From the NCBI RefSeq assembly GCF_050958605.1, contig NZ_JBJHDO010000016.1, positions 59,419 through 123,418 on the forward strand: a stretch of DNA of 64,000 nucleotides. The letters run 5' to 3'. Origin of the DNA: G016756615 sp050958605 (lineage in GTDB: Bacteria; Pseudomonadota; Alphaproteobacteria; Rhizobiales; Rhizobiaceae). The notes beneath the pieces were generated by a model, which saw nothing but the letters and a program-made list of their open reading frames with translations, ran no database searches and was not told where the DNA came from. The position numbers and the translations under genes were made by a program. Positions 24,529 to 33,413 of the stretch are shown here, piece by piece. The number at the start of each line of letters is the position of its first letter. Position 1 is the stretch's first letter.

Positions 24529-25881
24529 ATGAATTCCTTACAAGACGCGGTGCCTACCGCCGCCGCGAAGGATTGCGCGCGCGCCCAAGATACCCGGGCG
24601 AGAAGCAGCGGGCCTGCAACCGGCGAGCCACCGCCGACGCCACTGAGCGGGTCGGTCACGGTACTTTTTGCCGTTGCGAGCGGACTTGCCGTCGCCAACG
24701 CCTATTTCGCTCATCCCATGCTCGACGTCATGGCGGACGATCTCCGGCTCTCCCGGACAATCGCCGGGCTGATCGTCGGAGCTACCCAGGTCGGATATGG
24801 GCTGGGCCTGATTTTGCTCGTGCCGCTCGGCGATCTCGTCGACCGGCGCAAGCTCATTGTCGGCCAGTCGCTGCTATCGGTCCTGGCGCTGGCATGCGTG
24901 GGCTTGTCGTCGACAGGCGCTGCGCTACTCGCTTCGATGGCTGCGGTCGGACTTCTGGCCGTCGTCACGCAAGCGCTGGTCGCCTATGCCGCAAGCCTGG
25001 CGCGGCCCTCTGAGCGTGGGCAGGTGGTCGGCGTCGTCACGAGCGGCATCGTTCTCGGCATCCTTCTTGCTCGGGCGGTGGCCGGCATGCTGACCGACCT
25101 TTTCCATTGGCGGGCGGTCTACTTCGTTTCCGCTGCCTTGACTCTCGTCATCGCCGTCCTTCTCAGTAAGGCGCTTCCGCGACAGGAGAGATCCCGCCCG
25201 ACGATTTCCTATCGACGCCTGATCGGTTCCATGCTGACGCTCTTTCTCGACGAACCGGTCCTTCGCATCCGCGCCGTCATCGCCATGTTGATCTTCGCCA
25301 ACGTCACGACGCTGCTTGCACCGCTGGTGCTGCCGCTGAGCGCGCCTCCTTTTTCGCTCTCCCACACCGAGATCGGCCTCTTCGGCCTTGCAGGCGCCGC
25401 CGGCGCGCTCGGCGCGGCGAGAGCCGGGCGCTGGGCGGATCGCGGCCATGGCCAGCGCACGACCGGCATCGCGCTCGCCCTCATGCTGTTCGCCTGGCTG
25501 CCGATCTCGCTGTTGCCGCACTCGATCATGTGGCTGATCGCCGGCGTATTCGTCATCGATTTCGGCCTGCAGGCGACCCATGTCACCAATCAGGGCATGA
25601 TTTACCGCGTGAGGCCCGACGCCCAGAACCGCCTGACCGCCACCTACATGGTGTTCTATTCCATCGGCAGCGCGATCGGCTCGTCATTCTCTACATTCGT
25701 CTATGTCCACGCTGGCTGGAATGGCGTCTGCCTCGTTGGCGCTGGCATCGGCGCCCTGACGCTTGTCTTCTGGGCTCTGACCTTGCGGGCAACGCCCGCC
25801 GCCGCCACGCAGCGGGCGGCCCATGACAAAAGTCATGACGCCCCGGGGCTGCCTGTAGGCCGAGCCGAAACGCGGCGGTGA
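24529..25881 (+). CDS. MFS transporter, drug-exporter type
   Basis: The 450-residue inner-membrane protein has about 12 hydrophobic helices. A polar ~40-residue N-terminal extension precedes TM1 (VTVLFAVASGLAVANAYFAH). The MFS loop 2-3 motif appears as PLGDLVDRRKLI (near 101), and GRWADRGHGQRT sits at the matching place in the second half. The best fit is the arabinose-efflux-like / Bcr-type proton-coupled exporters; the substrate is unknown. The divergent HxlR gene suggests induction by a small toxic compound. Confidence 0.85.
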   Translation: MNSLQDAVPTAAAKDCARAQDTRARSSGPATGEPPPTPLSGSVTVLFAVASGLAVANAYFAHPMLDVMADDLRLSRTIAGLIVGATQVGYGLGLILLVPLGDLVDRRKLIVGQSLLSVLALACVGLSSTGAALLASMAAVGLLAVVTQALVAYAASLARPSERGQVVGVVTSGIVLGILLARAVAGMLTDLFHWRAVYFVSAALTLVIAVLLSKALPRQERSRPTISYRRLIGSMLTLFLDEPVLRIRAVIAMLIFANVTTLLAPLVLPLSAPPFSLSHTEIGLFGLAGAAGALGAARAGRWADRGHGQRTTGIALALMLFAWLPISLLPHSIMWLIAGVFVIDFGLQATHVTNQGMIYRVRPDAQNRLTATYMVFYSIGSAIGSSFSTFVYVHAGWNGVCLVGAGIGALTLVFWALTLRATPAAATQRAAHDKSHDAPGLPVGRAETRR

Positions 25882-25917
25882 TCGGACCGGCAGCCCCATC
25901 CAACCTGTGCCCTGGCT

Positions 25918-26289
25918 CTACCACCCAACCCAGACACGCCTGCGATAGCAGCGGTAGCGCACGCGGCCACGATGCCAGTAGCGCCTGCAAACGCGACGCC
26001 ATCTCCACCGCCCGCGGTGGTGCCCATATCGCCTGCCACGGGGCCTATGCCGCCGACCATGGCCGCGGCCACCCCATGGCTCGCCGCGCCAATCCCTGCG
26101 GTACTGGGCCGGCAACGCGTCCTGGAATTGCTGCTCGGAGCCTCCGTCGGGGGGATCGTTCAGCTCGTCAAGGATGCCGGCGCCGGTGTGCGGAACACCC
26201 GCCGGAGCGCCGGTCGGGCGTGCAAGAACCGCCACGGCGGTTGCTCCGGCAACCCCCACCAATCCAGTCAGAAACGATCGCCTGTCCAT
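25918..26289 (-). CDS. Small Tat-signal protein with extremely Arg/Trp/Tyr-rich tail
   Basis: A 123-residue protein begins MDRRSFLTGLVGVAGATAVA, a twin-arginine signal sequence. After an acidic linker, the last ~45 residues are almost wholly basic and aromatic (RRHRPRGRRYGHHRGRW and so on) with two cysteines (RRVCRRYW and RYRCYRRR). Similar Tat proteins with protamine-like tails are frequent in Rhizobiales but uncharacterised. ATG at 26289 follows GGAAGA at good spacing. The protein-like signal argues that this is real despite the odd composition. Confidence 0.7.
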   Translation of the reverse strand: MDRRSFLTGLVGVAGATAVAVLARPTGAPAGVPHTGAGILDELNDPPDGGSEQQFQDALPAQYRRDWRGEPWGGRGHGRRHRPRGRRYGHHRGRWRWRRVCRRYWHRGRVRYRCYRRRVWVGW

Positions 26290-26613
26290 CGAAATTCTTC
26301 CAGTTGTCTTGAACCGATGGATCAACTTCTCGTTCGCGACGATGGTTCCGGCCTCGTTCTAGCCGAGCGAACAATCCGCGTTGCACTTCGTAAGAATGTG
26401 ATGGGCCTGCGGTCACGCGGCCCCCCCGGGGCCTCGCATTAAGCCACCCCACACCGTCCTTCGCCTTAATATTTTCCCGGGACAACGAGCAGCGGGAATC
26501 GCTTAGTTTGGCTTAAAAAGCAATCCGATCGTATTGCATATCGATCCATGCTGGTTGTAGGGTGCCCGCCGATCGAGTGTCGTTGCGCAGCCCACCGACA
26601 AAGGGAACTTGTC
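26290..26613. promoter_or_regulatory. Gene-free upstream region of the OYE gene with candidate IclR half-site
   Basis: No gene is visible in these 324 bp. GATCGTATTG at 26527-26536 matches the arm of the perfect palindrome at 31418-31438 in front of the IclR-regulated dpp operon, and it is flanked by GCAAT/ATTGC. It lies 78 bp before the flavoprotein start, so the same IclR protein may act here. The rest is unremarkable, with AAGGGA at 26601 as the ribosome site. Confidence 0.4.
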
Positions 26614-27711
26614 TTGTCGATTTTGTTTTCCGCCTTTCAGTGCGGTCCGCTGGAATTCAACAACCGGATCGTGGTGTCTCCGATGTGTCAGTACTCCGCC
26701 GTCGACGGCTCGGCGAGCGACTGGCATCTTCAGCATCTCATGAATCTCGCGATGTCGGGTGCGGGGCTTATAACCGTCGAAGCGACCGCGGTGGAGCCGG
26801 AGGGCCGGATCACGCATGGCGATCTTTCGCTATGTTCCGACGCTAATGAGGAGGCGCTTGCGCGTGTCCTGAAGGCCGCCCGTTCGGTGGCACCTTCGGG
26901 AACGAAATTCGCCATCCAACTCGGTCATGCCGGCCGGAAAGCTTCGTCGCAACGACCATGGGAAGGTGGGGGTGCGCTCTCGAAAAACGAGGGCGCCTGG
27001 ACGACGGTAGCGCCTTCGGCGGTTGCCTTCGCCGAAGGCTGGCACACCCCCGAAGCACTCGACGAGGCCGGGCTGGACCGAGTGCGGGCAGCTTTCGTCG
27101 ATTCGGCGCGGCGCGCGGCGCGGCTGGGTTTTGAGGTCATCGACCTCCACCTGGCGCATGGCTACCTGCTGCACCAGTTCCATTCGCCGCTGTCGAACCA
27201 CCGGACCGATCAGTGGGGCGGCGACCAGGACAGACGCCGCGCCTATCCGCTTTCGATTGCTCGTGCGATGCGCGCAGCCCTGCCCGCCCACGTACTCCTT
27301 TCCGCCCGCATCACCGGATCCGACTGGACCGCGGATGGTATAGGACCCGACGAGGCGGTCGCCATGGCCAAGGCCCTGAAGGACGAAGGCGTGGGCATGG
27401 TATGCCTGACGTCCGGCGGGCTCGTCTCCAATGCGCAGATCAAGGCCGGCCCTGGCTACCAGGTGCCCTTCGCGGAAACCGTGCGGCGTGAGACCGGGCT
27501 CGCCACGCAGGCCGTCGGCCTGATTTCGGGCATCGATCAGGCGGAGAGCATCGTCAGCGATGGCAGGGCGGACTTCGTGGCTTTGGCCCGCGCTCTGCTC
27601 GACGATCCGCGCTGGCCCTGGCAGGCTGCACGCAGGCTCGGCGCCGACATCGAAACACCTGTCCAGTACCGCCGGGCGGTGCCGCCGGCATGGCCGGGTC
27701 GCGCCGCATAG
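26614..27711 (+). CDS. NADH:flavin oxidoreductase, old yellow enzyme family (YqjM/NamA-like)
   Basis: The 365-residue FMN-dependent ene-reductase has a TIM barrel. The start region ILFSAFQCGPLEFNNRIVV leads to SPMCQYSA, whose Cys tunes flavin potential in the YqjM class. QLGHAGRKAS, the substrate-binding pair HLAHGYLLHQF, SPLSNHRTDQWGG and the C-terminal FMN phosphate region FVALARALLDDPRWP follow. I use TTG at 26614 with AAGGGA 7 bases upstream; the longer frame from 26548 encodes unrelated sequence. It is 90 bp upstream of the acylase gene in the same direction. Such enzymes reduce activated C=C bonds. Confidence 0.88.
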   Translation: MSILFSAFQCGPLEFNNRIVVSPMCQYSAVDGSASDWHLQHLMNLAMSGAGLITVEATAVEPEGRITHGDLSLCSDANEEALARVLKAARSVAPSGTKFAIQLGHAGRKASSQRPWEGGGALSKNEGAWTTVAPSAVAFAEGWHTPEALDEAGLDRVRAAFVDSARRAARLGFEVIDLHLAHGYLLHQFHSPLSNHRTDQWGGDQDRRRAYPLSIARAMRAALPAHVLLSARITGSDWTADGIGPDEAVAMAKALKDEGVGMVCLTSGGLVSNAQIKAGPGYQVPFAETVRRETGLATQAVGLISGIDQAESIVSDGRADFVALARALLDDPRWPWQAARRLGADIETPVQYRRAVPPAWPGRAA

Positions 27712-27724
27712 AGCATGTTTTTAT

Positions 27725-27769
27725 GCATGTCCTCGGCCCAAAACCGCGGCACACTTTTGGGCGACATGC
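27725..27769. repeat. Rhizobial hairpin repeat between OYE and acylase genes
   Basis: The arms GCATGTC..GCCCAAAA and TTTTGGGC-GACATGC form a strong stem immediately after TAGAGCATG. The same type of element recurs at 58247-58292. It may attenuate transcription into the acylase gene. Confidence 0.65.
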
Positions 27770-27801
27770 ATCAGGTTCGAACGACTCGCAGGCAGGTTTT
27801 C

Positions 27802-30156
27802 ATGGACGTGTTCAAGACGATTTCGTCGGAGGTCGCGGGTCTCGAGGAGGCGGTCGAGATCGCCTTCGACCGCTGGGGTATTCCCCACATCAGGGCAAAG
27901 AACCTGCACGATCTTTTCTTCGCGCAGGGTTACACCGTTGCGCGAGACCGCCTTTGGCAGATCGATCTCTGGCGCAAGCGAGGCCTTGGGTTGCTCGCCG
28001 CCGATTTCGGCCCCGGCTACCTGGCCCAGGATCGTGCTTCGCGACTTTTCCTCTACCGCGGCGAGATGGCGGCGGAATGGAGTGCCTATGGCGAGGACGC
28101 CGAGGTGATCTGCGCCGCCTTCGCCGAGGGGATCAACGCCTATGTCGACCGGGTCGAGAAGGGCGAGGAGAGACTTCCCAAGGAATTCAGGCTGCTCGGC
28201 ACACGTCCATCTCGATGGAAAGCGGAAGACGTGGTGCGCATCCGCAGCCATTGCCTGACGCGCAACGCGATATCCGAGATCCTGCGCGCCAACGTTCTCG
28301 CGCGGGCCGGCGCCAAGGCGGAGGCCTTGCGCAAGCAGCTGGAGCCCGACGTCGCGCCTTTCGCCGACCCGTCCGTTCCGCTTGCCGAGATTCCGCTCGC
28401 AGCCATCGACGTCTTCAAGCTCGCCACCGCTTCCGTGAGCTTCTCCCGCGAGCGACTGTCGGCGACGCTGTCTGAATCAGGGCGCTGGACCCACGTCAAC
28501 GCGCTGGGCGACGTGGTGATGGAAAGCGAATCCCAAGGCTCCAACAACTGGGTGGTCGCGCCGCAACGCACGGCGACCGGCCGGCCGATCATGGCCAGCG
28601 ATCCGCATCGCACGCATACCGTTCCGTCGGTGCGCTACCTGGTGCATCTCACCATGCCTGGCTTCGATGCGATCGGCGCGGGCGAGCCCTGCGTTCCCGG
28701 CATCACGATCGGTCACAATGAGCGGATCGCCTTCTCGGTGACGATCTCGGGCGCCGATCAGGAAGACATCTATTTCTATGAGACGCGGCCCGACAACAGA
28801 TGTTCCTATCGTTACGCCGACGGCTGGGAAGACATGACCGTCGTCGACGAGACTTTCGAGGTGAAGGGGCACTCTCCGCAGGTTCTGCCGCTCTTTTTCA
28901 CGCGCCATGGTCCGGTGCTCTTCGAGGACGCCGAGAACAATCGCGCCTATGCCATTCGCACTGTGTGGTCCGAGCCAGGCTCGGCGCCGTACATGTCGAG
29001 CCTGAAGGTGATGCGGGCGCATTCCTACGATGGATATTGCCAAGCCCTCCGCGATTGGGGCACGCCCTCCATGAACCACCTCTATGCCGACGTCGACGGG
29101 AACATCGGCTGGCATGCCGTCGGGAAGGCACCGATCCGCCCGAACTGGAACGGGCTGCTCCCGGTACCCGGCGACGGGCGCTACGAGTGGGACGGGTTCA
29201 TCGCGTCGGAGGATATGCCGAGCTCTGGAAACCCGGAGCGCGGTTTCCTCGCCACCGCCAACGAGATGAATATTCCGGAGGAATGGAGCACGACGAAGCC
29301 GGCGATCGGCTACGAATGGGTCGACGCCAGCCGCTCCCAGCGAATCCATCGCGTGCTGGACGACCAGCGGGCTCACGCTTTGGCAGATTCATGCCGCCTC
29401 CAGAACGACCTCCATACGATTGCCGGCGAGCGGGCCAAGGAGGCGCTGAAGCGCATGTCGTTCGGCAGCGAAACGGCGAGCCGGGCAGCGGGTCTGATCC
29501 TCGGTTGGGATTGCCTCGCGGGGCCTCGATCCTCGGCCGCCGCGCTCTTCGAGATCTGGGTCACGGCGCACCTCAAGCCGGCTCTCTATGCCCGGTTCGC
29601 GGAGGACCCGAAGATACGCCCTCTGCTGCAGCCCGGCGACATACAGTCGGTGCTTGCCGTGCTCGAACGCCCTCAGGAATGGTTGGGCGGCGACGCTATC
29701 GAAACCTGCCGGCAAATCGCGGAATCAACCCTGGACGCAGCCTGGCGCGATTGCCAGGGCCGGCTCGGAGACGATCATACAGAATGGCAATGGGGCAAGG
29801 TCCATCGCCTGAGGCTCGATCACGCGGTGGCCGCCGCCTTTCCGGAGATGTCGGCCGAATTCGATATCCAGCCAATCGAGGTGGGCGGCACCGGTTCCAC
29901 GCCGATGTACGGATCCTATCGTCCCGGCGACTTCGTCAACATCACCGGCCCCTCGGTCCGCCTTGTCATGGATGTCGGAGGCTGGGACAACAGCCTCTTC
30001 GTCAACCTCCCTGGCCAGTCCGGCGATCCGGAGTCTCCGCACTACCGCGACCTGACGGGGGCGTGGGTCAACGGCGAATACATGCAGCTCGCCTACTCCG
30101 CGCGGGCCGTCGAGGCCGTCACCGCGTCGCGCATGCTGCTCGTCCCGGGCAAATAG
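27802..30156 (+). CDS. Penicillin acylase family N-terminal nucleophile hydrolase
   Basis: The 784-residue precursor belongs to the penicillin amidase / acyl-homoserine-lactone acylase group. These are autocleaved before a Ser that becomes the N-terminal nucleophile. Here the site is QGSNNWVVAP, Ser near residue 247, giving a ~246-residue alpha and ~538-residue beta chain. IAFDRWGIPHIRA and QGYTVARDRLWQIDLWRK are family hallmarks near the N terminus. No signal peptide precedes them, unlike most penicillin acylases, so it is probably cytoplasmic. ATG at 27802 follows AGGCAGG. Together with the ABC importer downstream it suggests hydrolysis of an imported N-acylated compound; the substrate is unknown. 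Confidence 0.88.
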   Translation: MDVFKTISSEVAGLEEAVEIAFDRWGIPHIRAKNLHDLFFAQGYTVARDRLWQIDLWRKRGLGLLAADFGPGYLAQDRASRLFLYRGEMAAEWSAYGEDAEVICAAFAEGINAYVDRVEKGEERLPKEFRLLGTRPSRWKAEDVVRIRSHCLTRNAISEILRANVLARAGAKAEALRKQLEPDVAPFADPSVPLAEIPLAAIDVFKLATASVSFSRERLSATLSESGRWTHVNALGDVVMESESQGSNNWVVAPQRTATGRPIMASDPHRTHTVPSVRYLVHLTMPGFDAIGAGEPCVPGITIGHNERIAFSVTISGADQEDIYFYETRPDNRCSYRYADGWEDMTVVDETFEVKGHSPQVLPLFFTRHGPVLFEDAENNRAYAIRTVWSEPGSAPYMSSLKVMRAHSYDGYCQALRDWGTPSMNHLYADVDGNIGWHAVGKAPIRPNWNGLLPVPGDGRYEWDGFIASEDMPSSGNPERGFLATANEMNIPEEWSTTKPAIGYEWVDASRSQRIHRVLDDQRAHALADSCRLQNDLHTIAGERAKEALKRMSFGSETASRAAGLILGWDCLAGPRSSAAALFEIWVTAHLKPALYARFAEDPKIRPLLQPGDIQSVLAVLERPQEWLGGDAIETCRQIAESTLDAAWRDCQGRLGDDHTEWQWGKVHRLRLDHAVAAAFPEMSAEFDIQPIEVGGTGSTPMYGSYRPGDFVNITGPSVRLVMDVGGWDNSLFVNLPGQSGDPESPHYRDLTGAWVNGEYMQLAYSARAVEAVTASRMLLVPGK

Positions 30157-30205
30157 AGCGCGTGGCGGCGCTCCTCTCCCTCGGTTCGGCCACTTCGTTC
30201 CGGCT

Positions 30206-30432
30206 CGTTGGGTGGGTTGCCCACACGTAACGGAATGGATCCACGGGTCACGTCGCCTTCGCTTCGCTCGGCGCCGGCCCGAGGATGACGAAGCTTCTAT
30301 GGCGATGCCAATCGCCAATGTTGGAGATTTGGGGCAGGCCTTCAACGCAATCGTCATCCGGACGGGAGCCCGCGCCAGCGGGCGAGCTGATCCGAGGATC
30401 CATTCCGTTACGGTTGAGCAACCCACCCAACG
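30206..30432. repeat. Long imperfect inverted repeat element
   Basis: The 37-bp arms at 30206-30242 and 30396-30432 share CGTTGGGTGGGTTGC and GTAACGGAATGGATCC in inverted order, with about six mismatched bases between the blocks. The interior contains CCGAGGATGACG-type sequence common in Mesorhizobium intergenic repeats. It occupies most of the 404-bp gap between the acylase gene and the convergent IclR gene; I see no gene there. Confidence 0.75.
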
Positions 30433-30560
30433 GTGCAGAACGAACGAAATGACCGAATCGACACCGGCACCATCCCGCTCTTTGAGCTTTCCATGGGTTG
30501 CACGATGTATTTCACCATCCAAGGTGTCCTCCCAAGATGTGTGAATGCGACAGGGTGCCG

Positions 30561-31334
30561 TCAGACGGAGAGGGCGCGCGCGGCTTCGATGGCGAGCGGC
30601 GCGAAGCGGCGGCGGAAATCCTGCTCGCCCCACTCGCTAAGTGAACCGGCGACATGGATCGCTCCCACGGGCGTTCCGCCGTTGCGGGTGACTGCGGCGC
30701 CGACCACGACCTCGCCGATCATCGTTTCCTCGACCGCGCAGGCATAACCGTCGTCACGCGCCTTGGCGACCTTCTTCATGATCGCGTCGGGATCGGTGAG
30801 CGTCTTGGACGTGCGAGGCTCGCGGTCCGTGCGCATGATGATGTCGCGCGCCACCTTTTCGTCCAGGCAGCTCAAGCAGGAGCGGCCGCCGGCCGAGAGG
30901 AATGTCGGGATGCGGCGCCCGGCGAGCGTTGCGAAGAAGGTCTCGCGCTTGCTCTGAAGGCGCAGCGCGTAAACGATGCTGGTCCGGTCGAAAAGGCTGA
31001 GATCGACTCGCTCTCCGGTCGCCTCTCTCAAGGACAGAAGCACCGGCGTGGCGCGCTCGACGAGTGGATTCGTACGCAAATAGTCGAACGAACGATCGAG
31101 CAGCTTCTTGCCCGGCAGCAGTCCGGCGTCGTTGGCGGCTTTTTCCAGGTAGCCCAGGGTGAGCAGGGTCTGGGCAATCCGCTGGGCCGCGCTCTTGTCG
31201 ATGCCCGCGGCCTGAGCCATGTCGCGCAAAGACAGGGGATGAGGGTGCTCGCCGAAGACTTCGAGCACCTGGAGCGCGCGCGCAACCGAGCGCAGGAACA
31301 ACCGCTCGTCGACCTGTCCCTTTTCCTGGTCCAT
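30561..31334 (-). CDS. IclR-family transcriptional regulator
   Basis: The 257-residue regulator has an N-terminal winged helix (SVARALQVLEVFGEHPHPLS, DKSAAQRIAQTLLTLGYLEK) and a C-terminal effector-binding GAF-like domain (TGERVDLSLFD, PTFLSAGGRSCLSCLD, TMIGEVVVGAAV, PVGAIHVAGS). It is divergent from the dipeptide-type ABC operon and convergent with the acylase gene. The perfect palindrome at 31418-31438 is its likely operator. The effector is probably the transported compound or a breakdown product. Confidence 0.9.
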   Translation of the reverse strand: MDQEKGQVDERLFLRSVARALQVLEVFGEHPHPLSLRDMAQAAGIDKSAAQRIAQTLLTLGYLEKAANDAGLLPGKKLLDRSFDYLRTNPLVERATPVLLSLREATGERVDLSLFDRTSIVYALRLQSKRETFFATLAGRRIPTFLSAGGRSCLSCLDEKVARDIIMRTDREPRTSKTLTDPDAIMKKVAKARDDGYACAVEETMIGEVVVGAAVTRNGGTPVGAIHVAGSLSEWGEQDFRRRFAPLAIEAARALSV

Positions 31335-31417
31335 TCACCGTCCTCTTCCACTCGATTGGGTCGCATTATCCGTCGTTGACGCCGCTTTGTCGGCGTCCTA
31401 TGGTATTATCAAAACGA

Positions 31418-31438
31418 TCGTATTGGCAATCAATACGA
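31418..31438. promoter_or_regulatory. Candidate IclR operator, perfect palindrome
   Basis: Arms TCGTATTG (31418-31425) and CAATACGA (31431-31438) are exact complements with a 5-bp spacer, 85 bp from the regulator start and 155 bp from the first transporter gene. The half-site TCGTATTG also occurs before the OYE gene (26529-26536) and in the hut-like divergent region (46852-46859). Confidence 0.6.
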
Positions 31439-31593
31439 CAGAATAGAGTTCACGATCAAATCCTCCCAGAGAGCTGGATCTATGCAGGTGAACGCATGAC
31501 AGTGCCACATGTATTCGCACGGCGGGAGATCAGCCGCCGACGGCACTCTGCCGCTTTCCCCGGAAGCTGTTGCCCGGAGGAGGGACAGAGGCG

Positions 31594-32574
31594 ATGAATC
31601 CGGCCCTGCGCGCCACCCTCTCGCGGCTTGTGAAGGCGGTCGCGGTCATCCTCGCGATCGTTGTCCTCAACTTCCTGCTTATCAGGATGGCGCCGGGCGA
31701 TCCCGCCGCCGTCATGGCCGGTGAAGCCGGCGCCGCAGACCAGGTTTTCATGGATCAGCTGCGCGAGCAGTTCGGATTGGACCGGCCCGTCTACGAACAG
31801 GCGCTGATCTACCTGTCGAACATCGTCCAGGGGGATCTCGGCTTCTCCTACCGTCAGAACACGCCCGTGGTCGACCTCATCGCCGAACGGCTGCCCGCCA
31901 CGCTGCTGCTTACCGTCTCGGCTTTCGTCTTCGCCATCCTTGCGGGCGTGGCCCTCGGAGCGATGTCCGCGATGCGGGTGGGACACCCGCTCGACTTCGC
32001 CATCTCCATCGTGGCGCTGGTCTTCTACGCGACGCCGCTGTTCTGGATCGGCCTGATGTCGATCCTGCTCTTCTCGGTCTATCTCGGCTGGCTGCCGGCG
32101 GTCGGCATGGAGACGATTGGCGCCAGCTATACCGGCTGGGCGCGCGCCGCCGATGTCGCCTGGCATCTGGTGCTGCCCGCAACGACGCTCGGCCTCTTCT
32201 ACATGGCGGTCTACACACGCATGACGCGGGCCTCCATGCTTGAAGTGCGGGACATGGATTTCGTGCGCACGGCCAAGGCGAAGGGCCTCAAAGCCGGCGT
32301 CATCGTGCGCCGCCACATCCTTCGCAACGCCATACTGCCGATCATCACGCTTGCCGGCATCCAGGCCGGCCAGCTCGTCGGCGGCGCGATCCTCACGGAG
32401 ACCGTCTTCGGCTGGCCCGGCATCGGTCGCCTCGCTTTCGACGCGCTGCTGCAGCGCGACTACCCCGTCCTGCTCGGCGTCTTTCTCATCACCTCCATCA
32501 TGGTGGTGATCTTCAACATCGTCACCGATCTCGTCTATCGCGTCGTTGACCCACGCATAAGGGCTTCGGCATGA
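31594..32574 (+). CDS. ABC transporter permease, dipeptide/oligopeptide/nickel type (DppB-like)
   Basis: The 326-residue inner-membrane protein has six TM helices; the first is VILAIVVLNFLLIRM. It carries the family's RMAPGDPAA segment and the ATP-subunit docking EAA loop ADYxxxA-type region DFVRTAKAKGLKAGVIVRRH. ATG 31594 is chosen over 31570 because GGAGG and AGAGG stand upstream of it. It is the first gene of a tightly coupled operon: its stop overlaps the next start by 4 bp. Confidence 0.92.
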   Translation: MNPALRATLSRLVKAVAVILAIVVLNFLLIRMAPGDPAAVMAGEAGAADQVFMDQLREQFGLDRPVYEQALIYLSNIVQGDLGFSYRQNTPVVDLIAERLPATLLLTVSAFVFAILAGVALGAMSAMRVGHPLDFAISIVALVFYATPLFWIGLMSILLFSVYLGWLPAVGMETIGASYTGWARAADVAWHLVLPATTLGLFYMAVYTRMTRASMLEVRDMDFVRTAKAKGLKAGVIVRRHILRNAILPIITLAGIQAGQLVGGAILTETVFGWPGIGRLAFDALLQRDYPVLLGVFLITSIMVVIFNIVTDLVYRVVDPRIRASA

Positions 32575-33413
32575 GCGCGACCATCCGCCGTTTTGTCGCC
32601 AACCCCAAGGCCTTGTTCGGCCTGACCATCCTGGCGATCGTCGTCCTGGCCGCGCTGTTCGCGCCGCTTCTTTTCCCGCGCGACCCCTGGCAAATGGCGA
32701 CCCGTCCCTTTCTGCCGCCGTTCCAGGATGTCAATTTCTGGCTCGGCACCGACATGCTGGGCCGCGATATCCTCGCCGGGCTGGTTTACGGCGCGCAGGT
32801 CTCGCTGATCGTCGGCCTCGTCTCGACGCTGGTGGCAGTCGGCGTCGGAATTCTTTTCGGCGCGCTCGCCGGCTATTATGGCGGCATCATCGACGACGCA
32901 CTGATGCGGATCACGGAGTTCTTCCAGACCATCCCGACCTTCGTTTTCGCCCTGGTTCTGGTTGCGATCCTCAGCCCGTCCGTCGCCTCCATCATCCTTG
33001 CGATCGGCATCGTGAGCTGGCCGCCGGTCGCCCGGCTCGTGAGGGGCGAGTTCGCCAGTCTCCGGAGCCGCGAATATGTGAAGGCCGCCATGGTCCTGGG
33101 CCAGTCCGACAGGCAGATCATCCTTACGCAAATCCTGCCCAACACCATGTCGCCGGTCATCGCCATGTCTTCGCTGATGGTCGCGTCGGCGATCCTGACC
33201 GAAGCCGCCATCAGTTTCCTCGGGCTCGGCGACCCTAACATGATGAGCTGGGGCTACATGATCGGCGCCTCCCGCACCGTGATCCGCCAAGCCTGGTGGA
33301 TGAGCTTCTTTCCCGGGATCGTGATCTTGCTGGTGGTGCTCGCCCTCAACCTCGTCGGCGATGCGCTGAACGATGTCCTGAACCCCCGTCTTTCGCAAAA
33401 GGGCCGGCAATGA
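32571..33413 (+). CDS. ABC transporter permease (DppC-like)
   Basis: The 280-residue partner permease has an N-terminal cytoplasmic stretch and a first TM (LFGLTILAIVVLAALFAPLL). It also has LGTDMLGRDILAGLVYGAQVSL, typical of DppC, and an EAA loop SREYVKAAMVLGQSDRQIIL. It overlaps DppB (ATGA at 32571) and the ATPase (ATGA at 33410), indicating translational coupling through the operon. Confidence 0.92.
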   Translation: MSATIRRFVANPKALFGLTILAIVVLAALFAPLLFPRDPWQMATRPFLPPFQDVNFWLGTDMLGRDILAGLVYGAQVSLIVGLVSTLVAVGVGILFGALAGYYGGIIDDALMRITEFFQTIPTFVFALVLVAILSPSVASIILAIGIVSWPPVARLVRGEFASLRSREYVKAAMVLGQSDRQIILTQILPNTMSPVIAMSSLMVASAILTEAAISFLGLGDPNMMSWGYMIGASRTVIRQAWWMSFFPGIVILLVVLALNLVGDALNDVLNPRLSQKGRQ

